NCBI RefSeq assembly: GCF_016595505.1
Contig: NZ_JAENIL010000014.1
Span: 1-64,000, forward strand
Source: Pelagicoccus mobilis
GTDB lineage: Bacteria > Verrucomicrobiota > Verrucomicrobiia > Opitutales > Opitutaceae
Length of the DNA stretch: 64,000 nt
Reading direction: 5' to 3'
Positions 43,293-52,277 of this stretch are shown in pieces. The position numbers were made by a program, and so were the translations under genes. Every line of letters begins with the position of its first letter. Position 1 is the first letter of the stretch. The notes below the pieces were generated by a model that was given only the letters and a program-made list of their open reading frames with translations, did no database searches and was not told where the DNA came from.

Positions 43293-44774
43293 ATGGCTAC
43301 TCTTGGAATCGAATTAAGCGACGTGGGCGTGCATGGCGTGGTAATTGAAGAGGATGGGTCGACACGCACGATCCAACTAGGCGGAGATTCGGAACGCCTT
43401 CCCGCTTATGCATTTGCTGGTAATGAGTCGGAACCCTTGGTTTTTGGAGCGGAAGCTCAGGAGCTCGGGCAAGTTTTTCCACGGCGTGTAAATTCCTCTT
43501 TCATCGACGAGCTCTCGCTTCAGTCGACGAACTTCGAGGGGATGCGCTCGCGAATGGCCTATTCGCAGATCGCGTACAAGTTCTTGAGTGAGCTTGTCGA
43601 TCGAGCTTCCAAGGAAGTGCCTTCCATCGAGCGAGTGGTTTTGGCGGTACCCGGCCACTATTTGGAGAGCAACGAGCATTCGGAGCAAAGAATCGGGATT
43701 TTGCTGGGTATTCTTAACGACTTGAACCTGCCTGTGGCTGGGGTGGTCGATATGGCGGCAGCGTCACTCTACAGTGAAGGTCTTTGGGGCGTTGCGGAGG
43801 GAGAGCGTTTGTTCCACTTGGACCTGTTGCTCCACGCCACTCATATCACGGTTTTCAACAAGCGTTACGGACTCGAGCGTGTGTACTTCTCGAGGCAGCC
43901 GCAAAGTGGGTTTCACGCGATGCAGGAGCGTTTCTCGAATGCCTTGGCGAACCGTTTCTTGAAGCAAACTTCGTTCGATATCACCGAGGACCGGAAAATT
44001 GAGCAGGCCTTTCACGCTCAGACGCGCGAGATGCTTTTTCACTTGGGAAAAGTGTCAGAGGCTAGCTTGGAGGTGTCTACCAAGGAGAAGTCGCGTCAAA
44101 TGACGGTTACTCGCGATCTGGCGGCGATCGATCTCGCTCCTTACGTGAAGGCGTTGACGCAGATGCTTCTGAGAACGATCAACGATTTCGGAGACGGGGA
44201 AGGGCCGGTGCAGGTCATTCTGTCTGAGCGAGCAGCTGCGATCCAGGGGCTGAAAGAGTCAATTGTGGCCCAGGGGGTAGGGGTTGTGAAACACTTGCCA
44301 GCTGAGAGTTCGGCTTTTGGGGCTGCTAATCTCGGAAAAACCTGGGAGAGGCCGGAGTCGATCGAGGACATCCGTGTGGAAACGGGGATAAACTTGGAAG
44401 TTCCGCAGGAGGGCGAGGACGGCAGCATGCTGCCACGCGTGCCAGCGGGAGCCATACGACTTGTAAAACAGGGCAAATCCTTGAATCCGACCCACATCGT
44501 TTGTGACGGTTTGGCTTACGAGCTAGGAACAGGCGATTTTTTGATTGGGTTTGGGGATTCGGAAGATTTCGATCTCGTAGTCGAGCGAGATCTCACGCCC
44601 ACGCCGACGGAGCTGTTCCGGCTTCAGTTAACGGACGAAAAATGGGTTTTGGCGGAGTCGAAGAGTACGATCATCGAGTCCGGCTCGTCGACGAGTCTGA
44701 GAGCGGGCGACTCTTTCGAAGTCGCATTGCCAGGAAGGCGGAAGCAGCTGCTTCTGATCCACTGCATCCAGTAG
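43293..44774 (+). CDS. Hsp70/actin-fold ATPase-like protein with C-terminal FHA-like part
   Basis: 493 aa, soluble. The N-terminus (ATLGIELSDVGVHGVVIEED) resembles the phosphate-1 loop of the Hsp70/actin/MreB fold, and later motifs (about 110-150 VVLAVPGHYLE, LNLPVAGVVDMAAA) match the Hsp70 pattern of a second strand and EPTAA-like segment, though the classic Hsp70 residues are changed. The last 100 residues (LIGFGDSEDFDLVVER onward) read like an FHA-like beta sandwich without the canonical phosphothreonine residues. ATP use is uncertain. Second gene of the operon, probably a cytosolic regulator or assembly factor for the ExbB-like channel. Confidence 0.7.
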   Translation: MATLGIELSDVGVHGVVIEEDGSTRTIQLGGDSERLPAYAFAGNESEPLVFGAEAQELGQVFPRRVNSSFIDELSLQSTNFEGMRSRMAYSQIAYKFLSELVDRASKEVPSIERVVLAVPGHYLESNEHSEQRIGILLGILNDLNLPVAGVVDMAAASLYSEGLWGVAEGERLFHLDLLLHATHITVFNKRYGLERVYFSRQPQSGFHAMQERFSNALANRFLKQTSFDITEDRKIEQAFHAQTREMLFHLGKVSEASLEVSTKEKSRQMTVTRDLAAIDLAPYVKALTQMLLRTINDFGDGEGPVQVILSERAAAIQGLKESIVAQGVGVVKHLPAESSAFGAANLGKTWERPESIEDIRVETGINLEVPQEGEDGSMLPRVPAGAIRLVKQGKSLNPTHIVCDGLAYELGTGDFLIGFGDSEDFDLVVERDLTPTPTELFRLQLTDEKWVLAESKSTIIESGSSTSLRAGDSFEVALPGRRKQLLLIHCIQ

Positions 44775-44786
44775 ATATTTGGGTAC

Positions 44787-45854
44787 ATGCCTCGAAAAAG
44801 AAAAGAAACCGAAGTTTTTAGCCTCTCCTTCCTCGACTGCGTATGTTGTGGATTTGGAGCGGTGTTGCTCCTGTTCGTTCTGACCGCCAGTCGCAAGGCG
44901 GATACAATGGACGATCTACAGTCCCAAATTATGGCCGTTATCGGCGAGATGGAGAACGAGATCGACCTCAAGGACAAAGAGATCGAGAACAAAAAACTGA
45001 CTCTTGCCTTCGAAACGCAAAGGGCGAAAGACAGCGGGGCTCGCTTAGATGACGCGAAGAAGCGTCACACTGAGATGGACGAGATGCTCAAGCTGCTCCT
45101 TCAGCAATTGGCTGCAATTGAGGAGGAGCTTGGAAAGCTGATCGCGGACAAGGAGAATATGCCGACTCAGGAGGAGGAGACTCCAATCCCGATCCCCAAT
45201 CCTGACCGTCGTCAGTATTTGACCGGCTTCGATATTCTTGGCGAACAGGTCTTGTTTCTCGTTGAGGCATCGGGCGGTATGACCGCTGATACGATCGTGG
45301 AAGCCACCGAATGGGTGGAGAAGCCCGAGAGGGAGCGGAGGGATGCCCCGAAGTGGAAACGCGTTAAACTCGCCTTGAAATGGATGATCGCGAACCTCAA
45401 GGAGGGATCGAACTACAAAATCATCTTTTTCAACAAGGATTTGGTTCCGCTGGAAGTTGGCTTTGGGCGCGAGTGGTTCGATCCGATGGATAACAATCTC
45501 ACGGTCGACGTGCTCAATGCGATTGACGACATCACTCCCGAAGGAGGCGCGAATCTAGAGCGAGCATTCCAGATTGTGAACGAGCTGCCGGTGGAACCTG
45601 ATCGTCTGGTCTTGATTTGTGATGGGCTGCCGACGCTTGCGGATTCTTATACGACTGGTGGAAGTCAAGTGATGTACGATGATCGCGTCGCTATGCTGCG
45701 AGCAGCTCAAAACGCCTTGCAGCTAAACCTTCCGGTCAACACAATCATGTATCCACTTATGCCTGACCCAGGGTCAGCTGTGCATTTCTGGCGTTTGGCG
45801 AATTCTACTAGCGGAGCAATGATTAGCCCATCGGAGGGGTGGCCTGACATATGA
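44787..45854 (+). CDS. VWA protein with ExbD/TolR-like transmembrane start (MIDAS degenerate)
   Basis: 355 aa. A basic N-terminus, then TEVFSLSFLDCVCCGFGA (residues 8-25) entering the only transmembrane helix (about 14-33) with Asp17 at its start, where ExbD, TolR and MotB keep their ion-carrying Asp. A periplasmic coiled coil (about 40-125) and a Pro-rich linker lead to a VWA-like domain (about 145-355). The MIDAS motif is changed: VEASGGM instead of DxSxS, so metal binding may be weak. The end overlaps the next gene by 4 bp (ATGA), a translational coupling. Confidence 0.8.
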   Translation: MPRKRKETEVFSLSFLDCVCCGFGAVLLLFVLTASRKADTMDDLQSQIMAVIGEMENEIDLKDKEIENKKLTLAFETQRAKDSGARLDDAKKRHTEMDEMLKLLLQQLAAIEEELGKLIADKENMPTQEEETPIPIPNPDRRQYLTGFDILGEQVLFLVEASGGMTADTIVEATEWVEKPERERRDAPKWKRVKLALKWMIANLKEGSNYKIIFFNKDLVPLEVGFGREWFDPMDNNLTVDVLNAIDDITPEGGANLERAFQIVNELPVEPDRLVLICDGLPTLADSYTTGGSQVMYDDRVAMLRAAQNALQLNLPVNTIMYPLMPDPGSAVHFWRLANSTSGAMISPSEGWPDI

Positions 45855-46951
45855 GCCGGCGTTCAAGAAAGACTGAGGTTTTTAGCCTATCGTTCCTCGA
45901 CTGTATTTGCTGCGGTTTCGGGGCGATCATTCTGCTGTTTATCGTATCCATGGGGGTACAACAAACTGAGATTTTGAAACTGCAGAAGGTTCTCGAGAAT
46001 ACGGTTATGCAGCGGCAGTTGATGCTAGCCGACTACCAGATCAAGAACGACGAGCTCGATATGAAGCTTGATCTGCAGAAGACGAAGCGCAAGCGGACCG
46101 ATCGGGAGCGTAATACGCTAGAGGCTTTGATCGCGAAACTGAAGCAGCAGATAAGCGACAAGGAGAAGGCTCGGGAGCTATTCATCACGGATCTCGAATC
46201 GGTGAAAGAAGAGCTGGCGGCTTTGCAGACCGAACCTGAAATCGAGCAGAAGGTAATCGAACCGGTGCCGATTGGCGTGCCTGTAGAGAGCAATGTGATC
46301 GCTTTCGTAATCGACACGTCTGGAAGCATGCGAGAGGGCAGCACGAACCTTATCAATCCCCACGTGGTTCGGAAGTTTGAAGAGGTCATTAGCTCTTATC
46401 CAGAGGTGAAAGGTATTCAGCTTCTGGATGCTTCAGGGCACTTCATTATGGGGTCTCGCATGGGCGGGAAGTGGTTGGAGGATTCGCCGGAGCTCAGAGA
46501 GGCGATGGTCAGGCAAGTTCGCTTGTATCCGTTTGAGAGCGAAAGTAATCCTGTGCCAGGGATTCGTGTTGCGATCCGTCGACTTTACGAGCCGGACGTC
46601 GAGGATTTCCACTTTGGCATCTACGTATTTGGAGACGAGTTTACGGGAAAGCCGGAGCCGGTCCTGGCGGAAATCAGAAAACTGAACAAGGACAAGGAAG
46701 GAAACCGGATTGCTCGTATCAACGCGATCGGCTTTCCGAACGTGATTCACAATGGGGCTATGATCCTGCAGAACTCAGGCGTGAAGTTCGCCAAGCTGAT
46801 GCATGACCTCACATACGAGCACGGCGGTGCGTTTATCGGGATGAATCGCGAGAACATGGACAACATCGACCGACACGAGCAAAACCGCTATCCACGTCCG
46901 CCGATGCCACCGCCTTCGCGTGGAGGTGGCGTGATCATCAGGTTCCCTTAA
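45851..46951 (+). CDS. VWA protein with ExbD/TolR-like transmembrane start (intact MIDAS)
   Basis: 366 aa. Same N-terminal plan as the preceding gene: Asp17 in TEVFSLSFLDCICCGFGA at the start of a single transmembrane helix, then a coiled coil (about 40-130). The VWA domain (about 155-330) has a canonical MIDAS motif VIDTSGSM. The C-terminus is Pro/Arg-rich (PRPPMPPPSRGGG). Likely anchored in the inner membrane with the VWA domain in the periplasm. Last gene of the operon, followed by a terminator. Confidence 0.82.
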   Translation: MSRRSRKTEVFSLSFLDCICCGFGAIILLFIVSMGVQQTEILKLQKVLENTVMQRQLMLADYQIKNDELDMKLDLQKTKRKRTDRERNTLEALIAKLKQQISDKEKARELFITDLESVKEELAALQTEPEIEQKVIEPVPIGVPVESNVIAFVIDTSGSMREGSTNLINPHVVRKFEEVISSYPEVKGIQLLDASGHFIMGSRMGGKWLEDSPELREAMVRQVRLYPFESESNPVPGIRVAIRRLYEPDVEDFHFGIYVFGDEFTGKPEPVLAEIRKLNKDKEGNRIARINAIGFPNVIHNGAMILQNSGVKFAKLMHDLTYEHGGAFIGMNRENMDNIDRHEQNRYPRPPMPPPSRGGGVIIRFP

Positions 46952-46958
46952 GTAAACA

Positions 46959-46996
46959 AAAGGCCCGAGCGAAATCGCTGGGCCTTTGGTGTTTTT
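46959..46996. terminator. Bidirectional terminator, VWA operon and pyrE
   Basis: Stem AAAGGCCC/GGGCCTTT with inner AGCG/CGCT. Followed by GTGTTTTT on the plus strand and TTTGTTTACTT on the minus strand, so it can end both converging units. Confidence 0.8.
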
Positions 46997-47016
46997 GAAA
47001 GTCAGATCGAAGCGAG

Positions 47017-47586
47017 TTAGCTTCCCGGTTTGATGGCGGGGATGTCCTTGAGGTGATCGGGAAGATTTTCCGGATCGTAGGTTGGGAATCCCATTTCTAG
47101 GAGCGAAACGAAGGGGGCATCGATTTTCCAGTTTCCTTGGCTGCGATCGACGAGTACTCCAACGCCGGCGACGACACCGCCGTTTTGCTTAACGATCTCG
47201 ATTGCCTCGTCTGCACGTCCGCCGCGAGTGACGACGTCTTCGACGATGAGAACCTTTTCGCCTTCAGCGATCTTGAATCCGCGACGGAGTTCGAGCTTGT
47301 CGTCAACCTTCTCGACGAAGATGTAGCGCTTGTCGAGTTGGCGGGCGACTTCCTGGCCTACGACGAGGCCTCCCATTGCTGGAGCGAGAACGGTGTCAAA
47401 CTCCAGGGAATCGAGCTTGGGCTTGAGCAACTCGATCAGGCGTGTGACCTCGCTCATGTATTGGCAGACCTGAGCGCACTGGAAGAAGTACTCGCTTCGG
47501 AGTCCGGAGCGGAGAATGAAGTGCCCTTGAAGGAGCGCTTTGGTGCGCTTGAAAATGTCTAGAACCTCGTCCTGGGTGGATTGCAT
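47017..47586 (-). CDS. pyrE: Orotate phosphoribosyltransferase
   Basis: 189 aa, type I phosphoribosyltransferase of de novo pyrimidine synthesis: orotate + PRPP to OMP. The PRPP-binding motif is VLIVEDVVTRGG (about 108-119), with the catalytic loop around KVDDKLELRRGF. N-terminal hood LQGHFILRSGLRSEYFFQ and the VLAPAMGGLVVGQEVA substrate strand are also typical. No adjacent pyrimidine gene; shares a bidirectional terminator with the VWA operon. Confidence 0.92.
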   Translation of the reverse strand: MQSTQDEVLDIFKRTKALLQGHFILRSGLRSEYFFQCAQVCQYMSEVTRLIELLKPKLDSLEFDTVLAPAMGGLVVGQEVARQLDKRYIFVEKVDDKLELRRGFKIAEGEKVLIVEDVVTRGGRADEAIEIVKQNGGVVAGVGVLVDRSQGNWKIDAPFVSLLEMGFPTYDPENLPDHLKDIPAIKPGS

Positions 47587-47764
47587 GGGGCGGAAAATAG
47601 GCTAGGCTAAGGAAAGCAATCCAGCAAAAAAGCCTTTGAATGAGTTGGAGCATCCTCAGAGAGGGGAACAAAGACTGTGGCTCAGGTTCTTAGGAGTTTA
47701 GCCGATCTTATCCTTAGTCCGGATTTGAACGACTAGATCCTGCAAACCCAAACTATTTTTAACT

Positions 47765-48151
47765 ATGAACGAGACGAGCAGCATCGCTGAATCAAGCTGG
47801 AGCTGGGGAGCCGTCTGGATTTTCTACGCCCTGTTTTACGGCAAGTATTTCCGGCATGTGGCGAGCCGACTGAAGCCGGATCTCAAAACGGTTGACGTAC
47901 AGGGTTCGCCCGAGCGTTTGTTGAAAAAGAGCCGCTCCTGCTGGCGTTTCGCATTGTTCCTGACGGTGCCAACTTTATTGGAAGCCATCCGACCTACGGA
48001 CTTCACCAGTATGCTTATTTCGATTACGCCCTGCATCTTCGGTGTTTGGGTTATGCATGCGGTTTGGAGCGAGGTGTTTCGATCCAAGGTTCGAAAAGCG
48101 AATGCTTCAGGGGAGTCCAAGCTCCACGGGCGCTCCAAGACGGATATTTAA
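47765..48151 (+). CDS. Small membrane protein of unknown function
   Basis: 128 aa with hydrophobic segments at about 12-28, 62-75 and 80-102, joined by basic loops. No family recognised. ATG 47765 follows AACTATTTTTAACT. Followed by a strong bidirectional terminator shared with guaB. Confidence 0.55.
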   Translation: MNETSSIAESSWSWGAVWIFYALFYGKYFRHVASRLKPDLKTVDVQGSPERLLKKSRSCWRFALFLTVPTLLEAIRPTDFTSMLISITPCIFGVWVMHAVWSEVFRSKVRKANASGESKLHGRSKTDI

Positions 48152-48154
48152 AAA

Positions 48155-48192
48155 GAAAGCGGCTACCGGGAATCGGTAGCCGCTTCTTTTTT
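48155..48192. terminator. Bidirectional terminator, membrane protein and guaB
   Basis: Perfect stem AGCGGCTACCG/CGGTAGCCGCT with a 5-nt loop; TTCTTTTTT on the plus strand and TTTCTTTTT on the minus strand. It lies between converging genes. Confidence 0.9.
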
Positions 48193-48211
48193 CAAATTGG
48201 TCTCAGTCGAG

Positions 48212-49780
48212 TTAGCCGCGCTTGGATACTTCGATGACGTCGTGTGGCGCAGACTCCTTCATGCCCGCTGATGATATCTTCACGAATCTGGCGTTCGTTT
48301 TGAGTTCAGAAAGGGTTGCTGCTCCGAGGTAGCCCATTCCGCTCTGGATTCCTCCAGCGAGAGGAGCGAGCGTTTCAGCGACCGTGCCTTGAACTTCTTT
48401 CATGCCTTCGATTCCTTCGGCCGTGAGTTTGCGAGTCGTGTCTCGCTTGTCCTGTCCGTAGCGGGATGCGGAACCCTTTTCCATGGCGCTGAGGCTGCCC
48501 ATGCCGCGGTATTGCTTGTAGAGCTTGCCGTTGATTTCGATCAACTCTCCAGGAGCCTCGCGACAGCCAGCGAGCATGCCGCCGAGTATCACTGCGTCGG
48601 ATAGGGTCAGGGCCTTCACCATATCTCCGGATTTGGTGATACCCCCGTCGGCGATGATGCGGACGCCTTTCTTTTGAGCGCCTTTTGAAGCGACGTAGAG
48701 GGCGGTTAGCTGAGGGATGCCTACTCCTGCTACGATTCTGGTGGTGCAAATGGAGCCTGGACCTTGGCCGATCTTGATGGCGTTTGCTCCACAGTCGGCG
48801 AGATACTCTACGCCGCTGGCGGAAGTCACGTTTCCGGCGATGATGGTGAGATCAGGGAACTGTTCGCGGACGAATTTGACGGTTTCACCGACTCCGGCGC
48901 TGTGTCCGTGCGCGGTTGAAACGGCGACTGCGTCTACGCGTTCGGCAACGAGGTTTCCAACGTGTTCGGCTATCGCATCGTGATCGAGGGATCCGTCAGG
49001 TTTGCGGATCGCCGAGATGGCGGCGCCGACTACCAAGCGGAAGTCCGAGTCGCGGGCGGGTTTGAGCACGGATTGGGATTCGGCGTTGATTCGCTCGATG
49101 TCGGAGAGCGAGACGAGTCCTTTGAGGAATCCGTCTTCGTTGACGACGAGCAGCTTGTTGATGCCGATGTGCTTGCTAAAAAACTTGTCCGCGACCGCGA
49201 TCGGATCGTGCAGCACATCCTTCTCGTTCATGGTGTGGACCTGCTCGATGGAGTCCATTGCCTCCTTGACTGCCAGGTGTCCGTAGCGGGCCTTCACCAC
49301 GCGGCTGCTCAATAGGCCAGCGAGTCGGCCGTTTCCGTCCACTACCGGGAACGTGCGGAACTTGTAGCGTTTTTCGTCAATGAGATCGAGTACGTCGCCA
49401 ATCTGAAGGTGGTCTGGGATGGTGATCGGGTTGGGAAGTAGCCCGTTGATGTGATACTTGACTCGTGTCACCTGCGAGACTTGTTCGCGATAGGGCATGT
49501 TGTAATGAATGATGCCCATGCCGCCGGAGAGCGCCATCTGGATCGCCATTTGCGACTCCGTGACGGTATCCATGTCCGAGGAGAGGATCGGCAAGTTTAA
49601 GGAGAGACGGTCCGATAGCGTCGTCGCCAAGGAGGCGTTGCGCGGCAGAATCTCCGTGTAGTTGGTAGCTAACGACACGTCGTCGTAGGTCAGAGCATTA
49701 TCTCGCTGCGCAGTGAAGAACTCCTCGCTGCCGAGATAGTAGTTGTTCTCGTTGAAGTCTTTTGAACTCAGGCTGGCCAT
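48212..49780 (-). CDS. guaB: IMP dehydrogenase
   Basis: 522 aa. Converts IMP to XMP with NAD+, the committed step to guanine nucleotides. The TIM barrel includes [20 protein letters not shown] and the catalytic loop [17 protein letters not shown] with the nucleophile Cys; the flap has ASRYGQDKR. Two CBS regulatory modules (about 105-220) are inserted, as in standard GuaB. About 35 residues longer than the E. coli enzyme, mainly at the N-terminus. The gene is divergent from menC. Confidence 0.95.
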   Translation of the reverse strand: MASLSSKDFNENNYYLGSEEFFTAQRDNALTYDDVSLATNYTEILPRNASLATTLSDRLSLNLPILSSDMDTVTESQMAIQMALSGGMGIIHYNMPYREQVSQVTRVKYHINGLLPNPITIPDHLQIGDVLDLIDEKRYKFRTFPVVDGNGRLAGLLSSRVVKARYGHLAVKEAMDSIEQVHTMNEKDVLHDPIAVADKFFSKHIGINKLLVVNEDGFLKGLVSLSDIERINAESQSVLKPARDSDFRLVVGAAISAIRKPDGSLDHDAIAEHVGNLVAERVDAVAVSTAHGHSAGVGETVKFVREQFPDLTIIAGNVTSASGVEYLADCGANAIKIGQGPGSICTTRIVAGVGIPQLTALYVASKGAQKKGVRIIADGGITKSGDMVKALTLSDAVILGGMLAGCREAPGELIEINGKLYKQYRGMGSLSAMEKGSASRYGQDKRDTTRKLTAEGIEGMKEVQGTVAETLAPLAGGIQSGMGYLGAATLSELKTNARFVKISSAGMKESAPHDVIEVSKRG

Positions 49781-49882
49781 AGTCCGAAGTAGGGAGAGGT
49801 TGATGAGGAATCAAGAAATTTGGCAGGCTTGCCTAAAAAATTTTGCCCTGCCTTGGGGGAACGAGTAGTTCCGGCCTCTAAA

Positions 49883-50881
49883 ATGTATCGCTTTCAATAC
49901 AAGGCCTACCGCCGGTCGTTTGCCGGTGTCTTTAGTAATGCGCGTGAGTCTTTTCCTAAGCGGGAGGGACTATTGCTGCGGATTGAGGACCGAGATGGAC
50001 GCGTTGGCTTTGGCGAAGTGGCGCCGATTCCGAGTTTTGGGACCGAGAGTTTCGCCTCGGCCCTCGTTGCGGTGGAGGAAATCGGGGAGGAAATGGAGCC
50101 GGAGGCCCTGCGAGGTGCATTGAGCGGGTATCCCTGTTTGGCGTGGGGGCTAGAGTCGGCCTTGGAGCAGGTTTCGTCCGAAGGGAAGTGGCCTGAGCTC
50201 GCAGAGCCGTGGCCGGTGTGCGGGCTAGTTTCTGACTTGGATGATATGGCCCGCATCGAGGAGCTGCTGCAGATGCACTTTCAGTGTTTGAAGTTCAAGA
50301 TCGGGAAGGGGGCTGTCATCGACGAGATGCGTGCCCTGGATCGATTTGTGGATTTGAGCGATGGCAAAATCCAAATTCGATTGGACGCGAACGGAGTGCT
50401 CGATGCCCGAACGGCGAGCCTATGGCTGGAGCGTTTGGCGGAGTTGCCGGTCGAATTTCTCGAGCAACCGCTGCCCAAGGGCATGGAGTCGGAGATGCTT
50501 AGGCTAAGTTCAGACTTCCCGACACCGCTTGCCTTAGATGAATCGGTTGGGTCGGTGGACGACCTGAAGCGATGGCGAGACGCTCAGTGGCCCGGAGTTT
50601 TTGTTATCAAACCATCGCTTAGCGGAAGCTATCGCGAGCTTTCTCAGGAGCTCGGGCAAGGGGAGGACTGTTGTGTCTTTTCGTCGTCGCTTGAGACTAA
50701 GATTGGCGCTTCGAACGCGATCGGCTTCGCCATCCGCCATTCGCAGCAGCGTCGAGCCTTGGGATTCGGTGTGGATGATTTGTTTGCGGATAGGAATATT
50801 GGATTGGGGTTAGGTCCTTTCTTGCAGAACGGTTGTTTAGGCAGTAGCGATGATTTCGAACGCCTGTGGAACCTGACTTAG
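49883..50881 (+). CDS. menC: o-Succinylbenzoate synthase
   Basis: 332 aa from ATG 49883 (MYRFQYKAYRRSF, the usual MenC start); an earlier TTG at 49820 adds 21 unlikely residues. Enolase-superfamily enzyme dehydrating SHCHC to o-succinylbenzoate in menaquinone synthesis. Catalytic features: KFKIGKG (KxK motif), RLDANG, EQPLPK, ALDESVG and VIKPSL. Overlaps the following menE by 16 bp, indicating translational coupling. Confidence 0.88.
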   Translation: MYRFQYKAYRRSFAGVFSNARESFPKREGLLLRIEDRDGRVGFGEVAPIPSFGTESFASALVAVEEIGEEMEPEALRGALSGYPCLAWGLESALEQVSSEGKWPELAEPWPVCGLVSDLDDMARIEELLQMHFQCLKFKIGKGAVIDEMRALDRFVDLSDGKIQIRLDANGVLDARTASLWLERLAELPVEFLEQPLPKGMESEMLRLSSDFPTPLALDESVGSVDDLKRWRDAQWPGVFVIKPSLSGSYRELSQELGQGEDCCVFSSSLETKIGASNAIGFAIRHSQQRRALGFGVDDLFADRNIGLGLGPFLQNGCLGSSDDFERLWNLT

Positions 50882-52251
50882 ATAGACTTTTCGATTTCGA
50901 ATCTCACGGAGGGCTTTTCCCTCAATTTGAAGGAGCTTGGGATTCGGTATACGAATCGGCTCACCGCATCGCCGAGGAGATTTGCGGGAAGAGGGACGGG
51001 AGAGCGCGCGTCGCCATACTCGCAACGCATCCTTTGAGCTTTACGGCGCTCTTTCTTGCGTTTGCCCGAAAGGAGATCGACTTGTTTTTGTTCAACCCAA
51101 CTTGGGGTAGGGTTGAATTGGATACGGCGAGGAGAATCGCCGACTTGCATGCTGAAATCAGAGACAGCGACGCTGGAGTGTTTGAATACGAGCTTGCTGC
51201 GGCTTCTGCTGAGGAGGTCCAGATGGGGGTGAATAAGCTTAGGGTAATGATTCCGACTGGAGGAAGTACGGGGAGAATTCGTTTCGCAATCCATGATTGG
51301 ACTACCTTGGCGGCTGCGACCTATGGATTTCAGCAGCACATTTCTTGTAATCGTATGGCAGGGCATTGCGTGTTGCCGTTGTATCATGTCAGCGGATTCA
51401 TGCAATTGGTGCGAGCTTTGCTCACAATTGGAAAAGTCGTGTTCGGTACCTTGGATACGTTTACCGATGTCCACCGGTTGTTGAAGGGCGAGAAGAGGGA
51501 GGTGCGGTTTCTTTCAGTGGTTGCGACGCAGCTCGAGCGTTTATTGCGAAGCGAGGACCACATCGCCGAACTAAAGGAGTATCGCGCTGTGTTCTTGGGA
51601 GGCGGCCCAGCTCCTATCGGCTTGCTAGAGAAAGCTCGGGATCTGAAAATTCCGGTTGCGTTGACCTATGGAATGACGGAGACCGCGGCCCAGGTGGCAA
51701 CCTTGCTTCCGGAACAGTTTCTTGCGGGCGAGTTGCATCAAGGGAGGGCCTTGCCGCATGTGAAGCTCGATATCGTGGACGAGGAACAAACGAATACGCG
51801 CAAAGCGGTGGATGAAATTGGCTTGATCCAAGTTTTGGGTACGTCGCTATTTCGAGGGTATTTTGGAGATCGACCTGACCCTTCTGATGTTTCGATCATT
51901 ACGACCGATTTGGGTAAGCTCGATGCTCAGGGGCATTTGAGCGTGCTTGGTCGTGCGGACCGCGTTGTGATTACTGGAGGGGAAAAGGTGAACTTGCGCG
52001 AGATTGAGTTGGCGTTTGAAAAAAGCGGTTTGGTGCGAGATGTCTCGGCGTTCGGTCGGGAGGATGACGAGTGGGGGCAAATACTCGCGGTTGCCTATGT
52101 GCCTCAAGATCAAGGCGTGGGAGAGGAGTTGCTCAAGGAGATGATCGGGCGCGAGCTTTCTCGGTTTAAAATGCCCAAGAAGTGGATACGTTTGGAGTCA
52201 ATTCCTCGTAACGAGGCTGGAAAAGCTCTGTTGAATAAGCTACCTGCGTAA
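50866..52251 (+). CDS. menE: o-Succinylbenzoate-CoA ligase
   Basis: 461 aa, ANL-superfamily adenylate-forming enzyme of menaquinone synthesis. Motifs: phosphate loop IPTGGSTGRIRF, TYGMTETAAQVA, LGRADRVVITGGEKVNL and the C-terminal catalytic Lys region RNEAGKALLN. The start is GTG at 50866, inside the end of menC. Assignment as MenE rests on its neighbour menC as well as the motifs. Other men genes are not in the window. Confidence 0.85.
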   Translation: MEPDLDRLFDFESHGGLFPQFEGAWDSVYESAHRIAEEICGKRDGRARVAILATHPLSFTALFLAFARKEIDLFLFNPTWGRVELDTARRIADLHAEIRDSDAGVFEYELAAASAEEVQMGVNKLRVMIPTGGSTGRIRFAIHDWTTLAAATYGFQQHISCNRMAGHCVLPLYHVSGFMQLVRALLTIGKVVFGTLDTFTDVHRLLKGEKREVRFLSVVATQLERLLRSEDHIAELKEYRAVFLGGGPAPIGLLEKARDLKIPVALTYGMTETAAQVATLLPEQFLAGELHQGRALPHVKLDIVDEEQTNTRKAVDEIGLIQVLGTSLFRGYFGDRPDPSDVSIITTDLGKLDAQGHLSVLGRADRVVITGGEKVNLREIELAFEKSGLVRDVSAFGREDDEWGQILAVAYVPQDQGVGEELLKEMIGRELSRFKMPKKWIRLESIPRNEAGKALLNKLPA

Positions 52252-52277
52252 CATTCTAAAAATTTCTGGATAGATAA

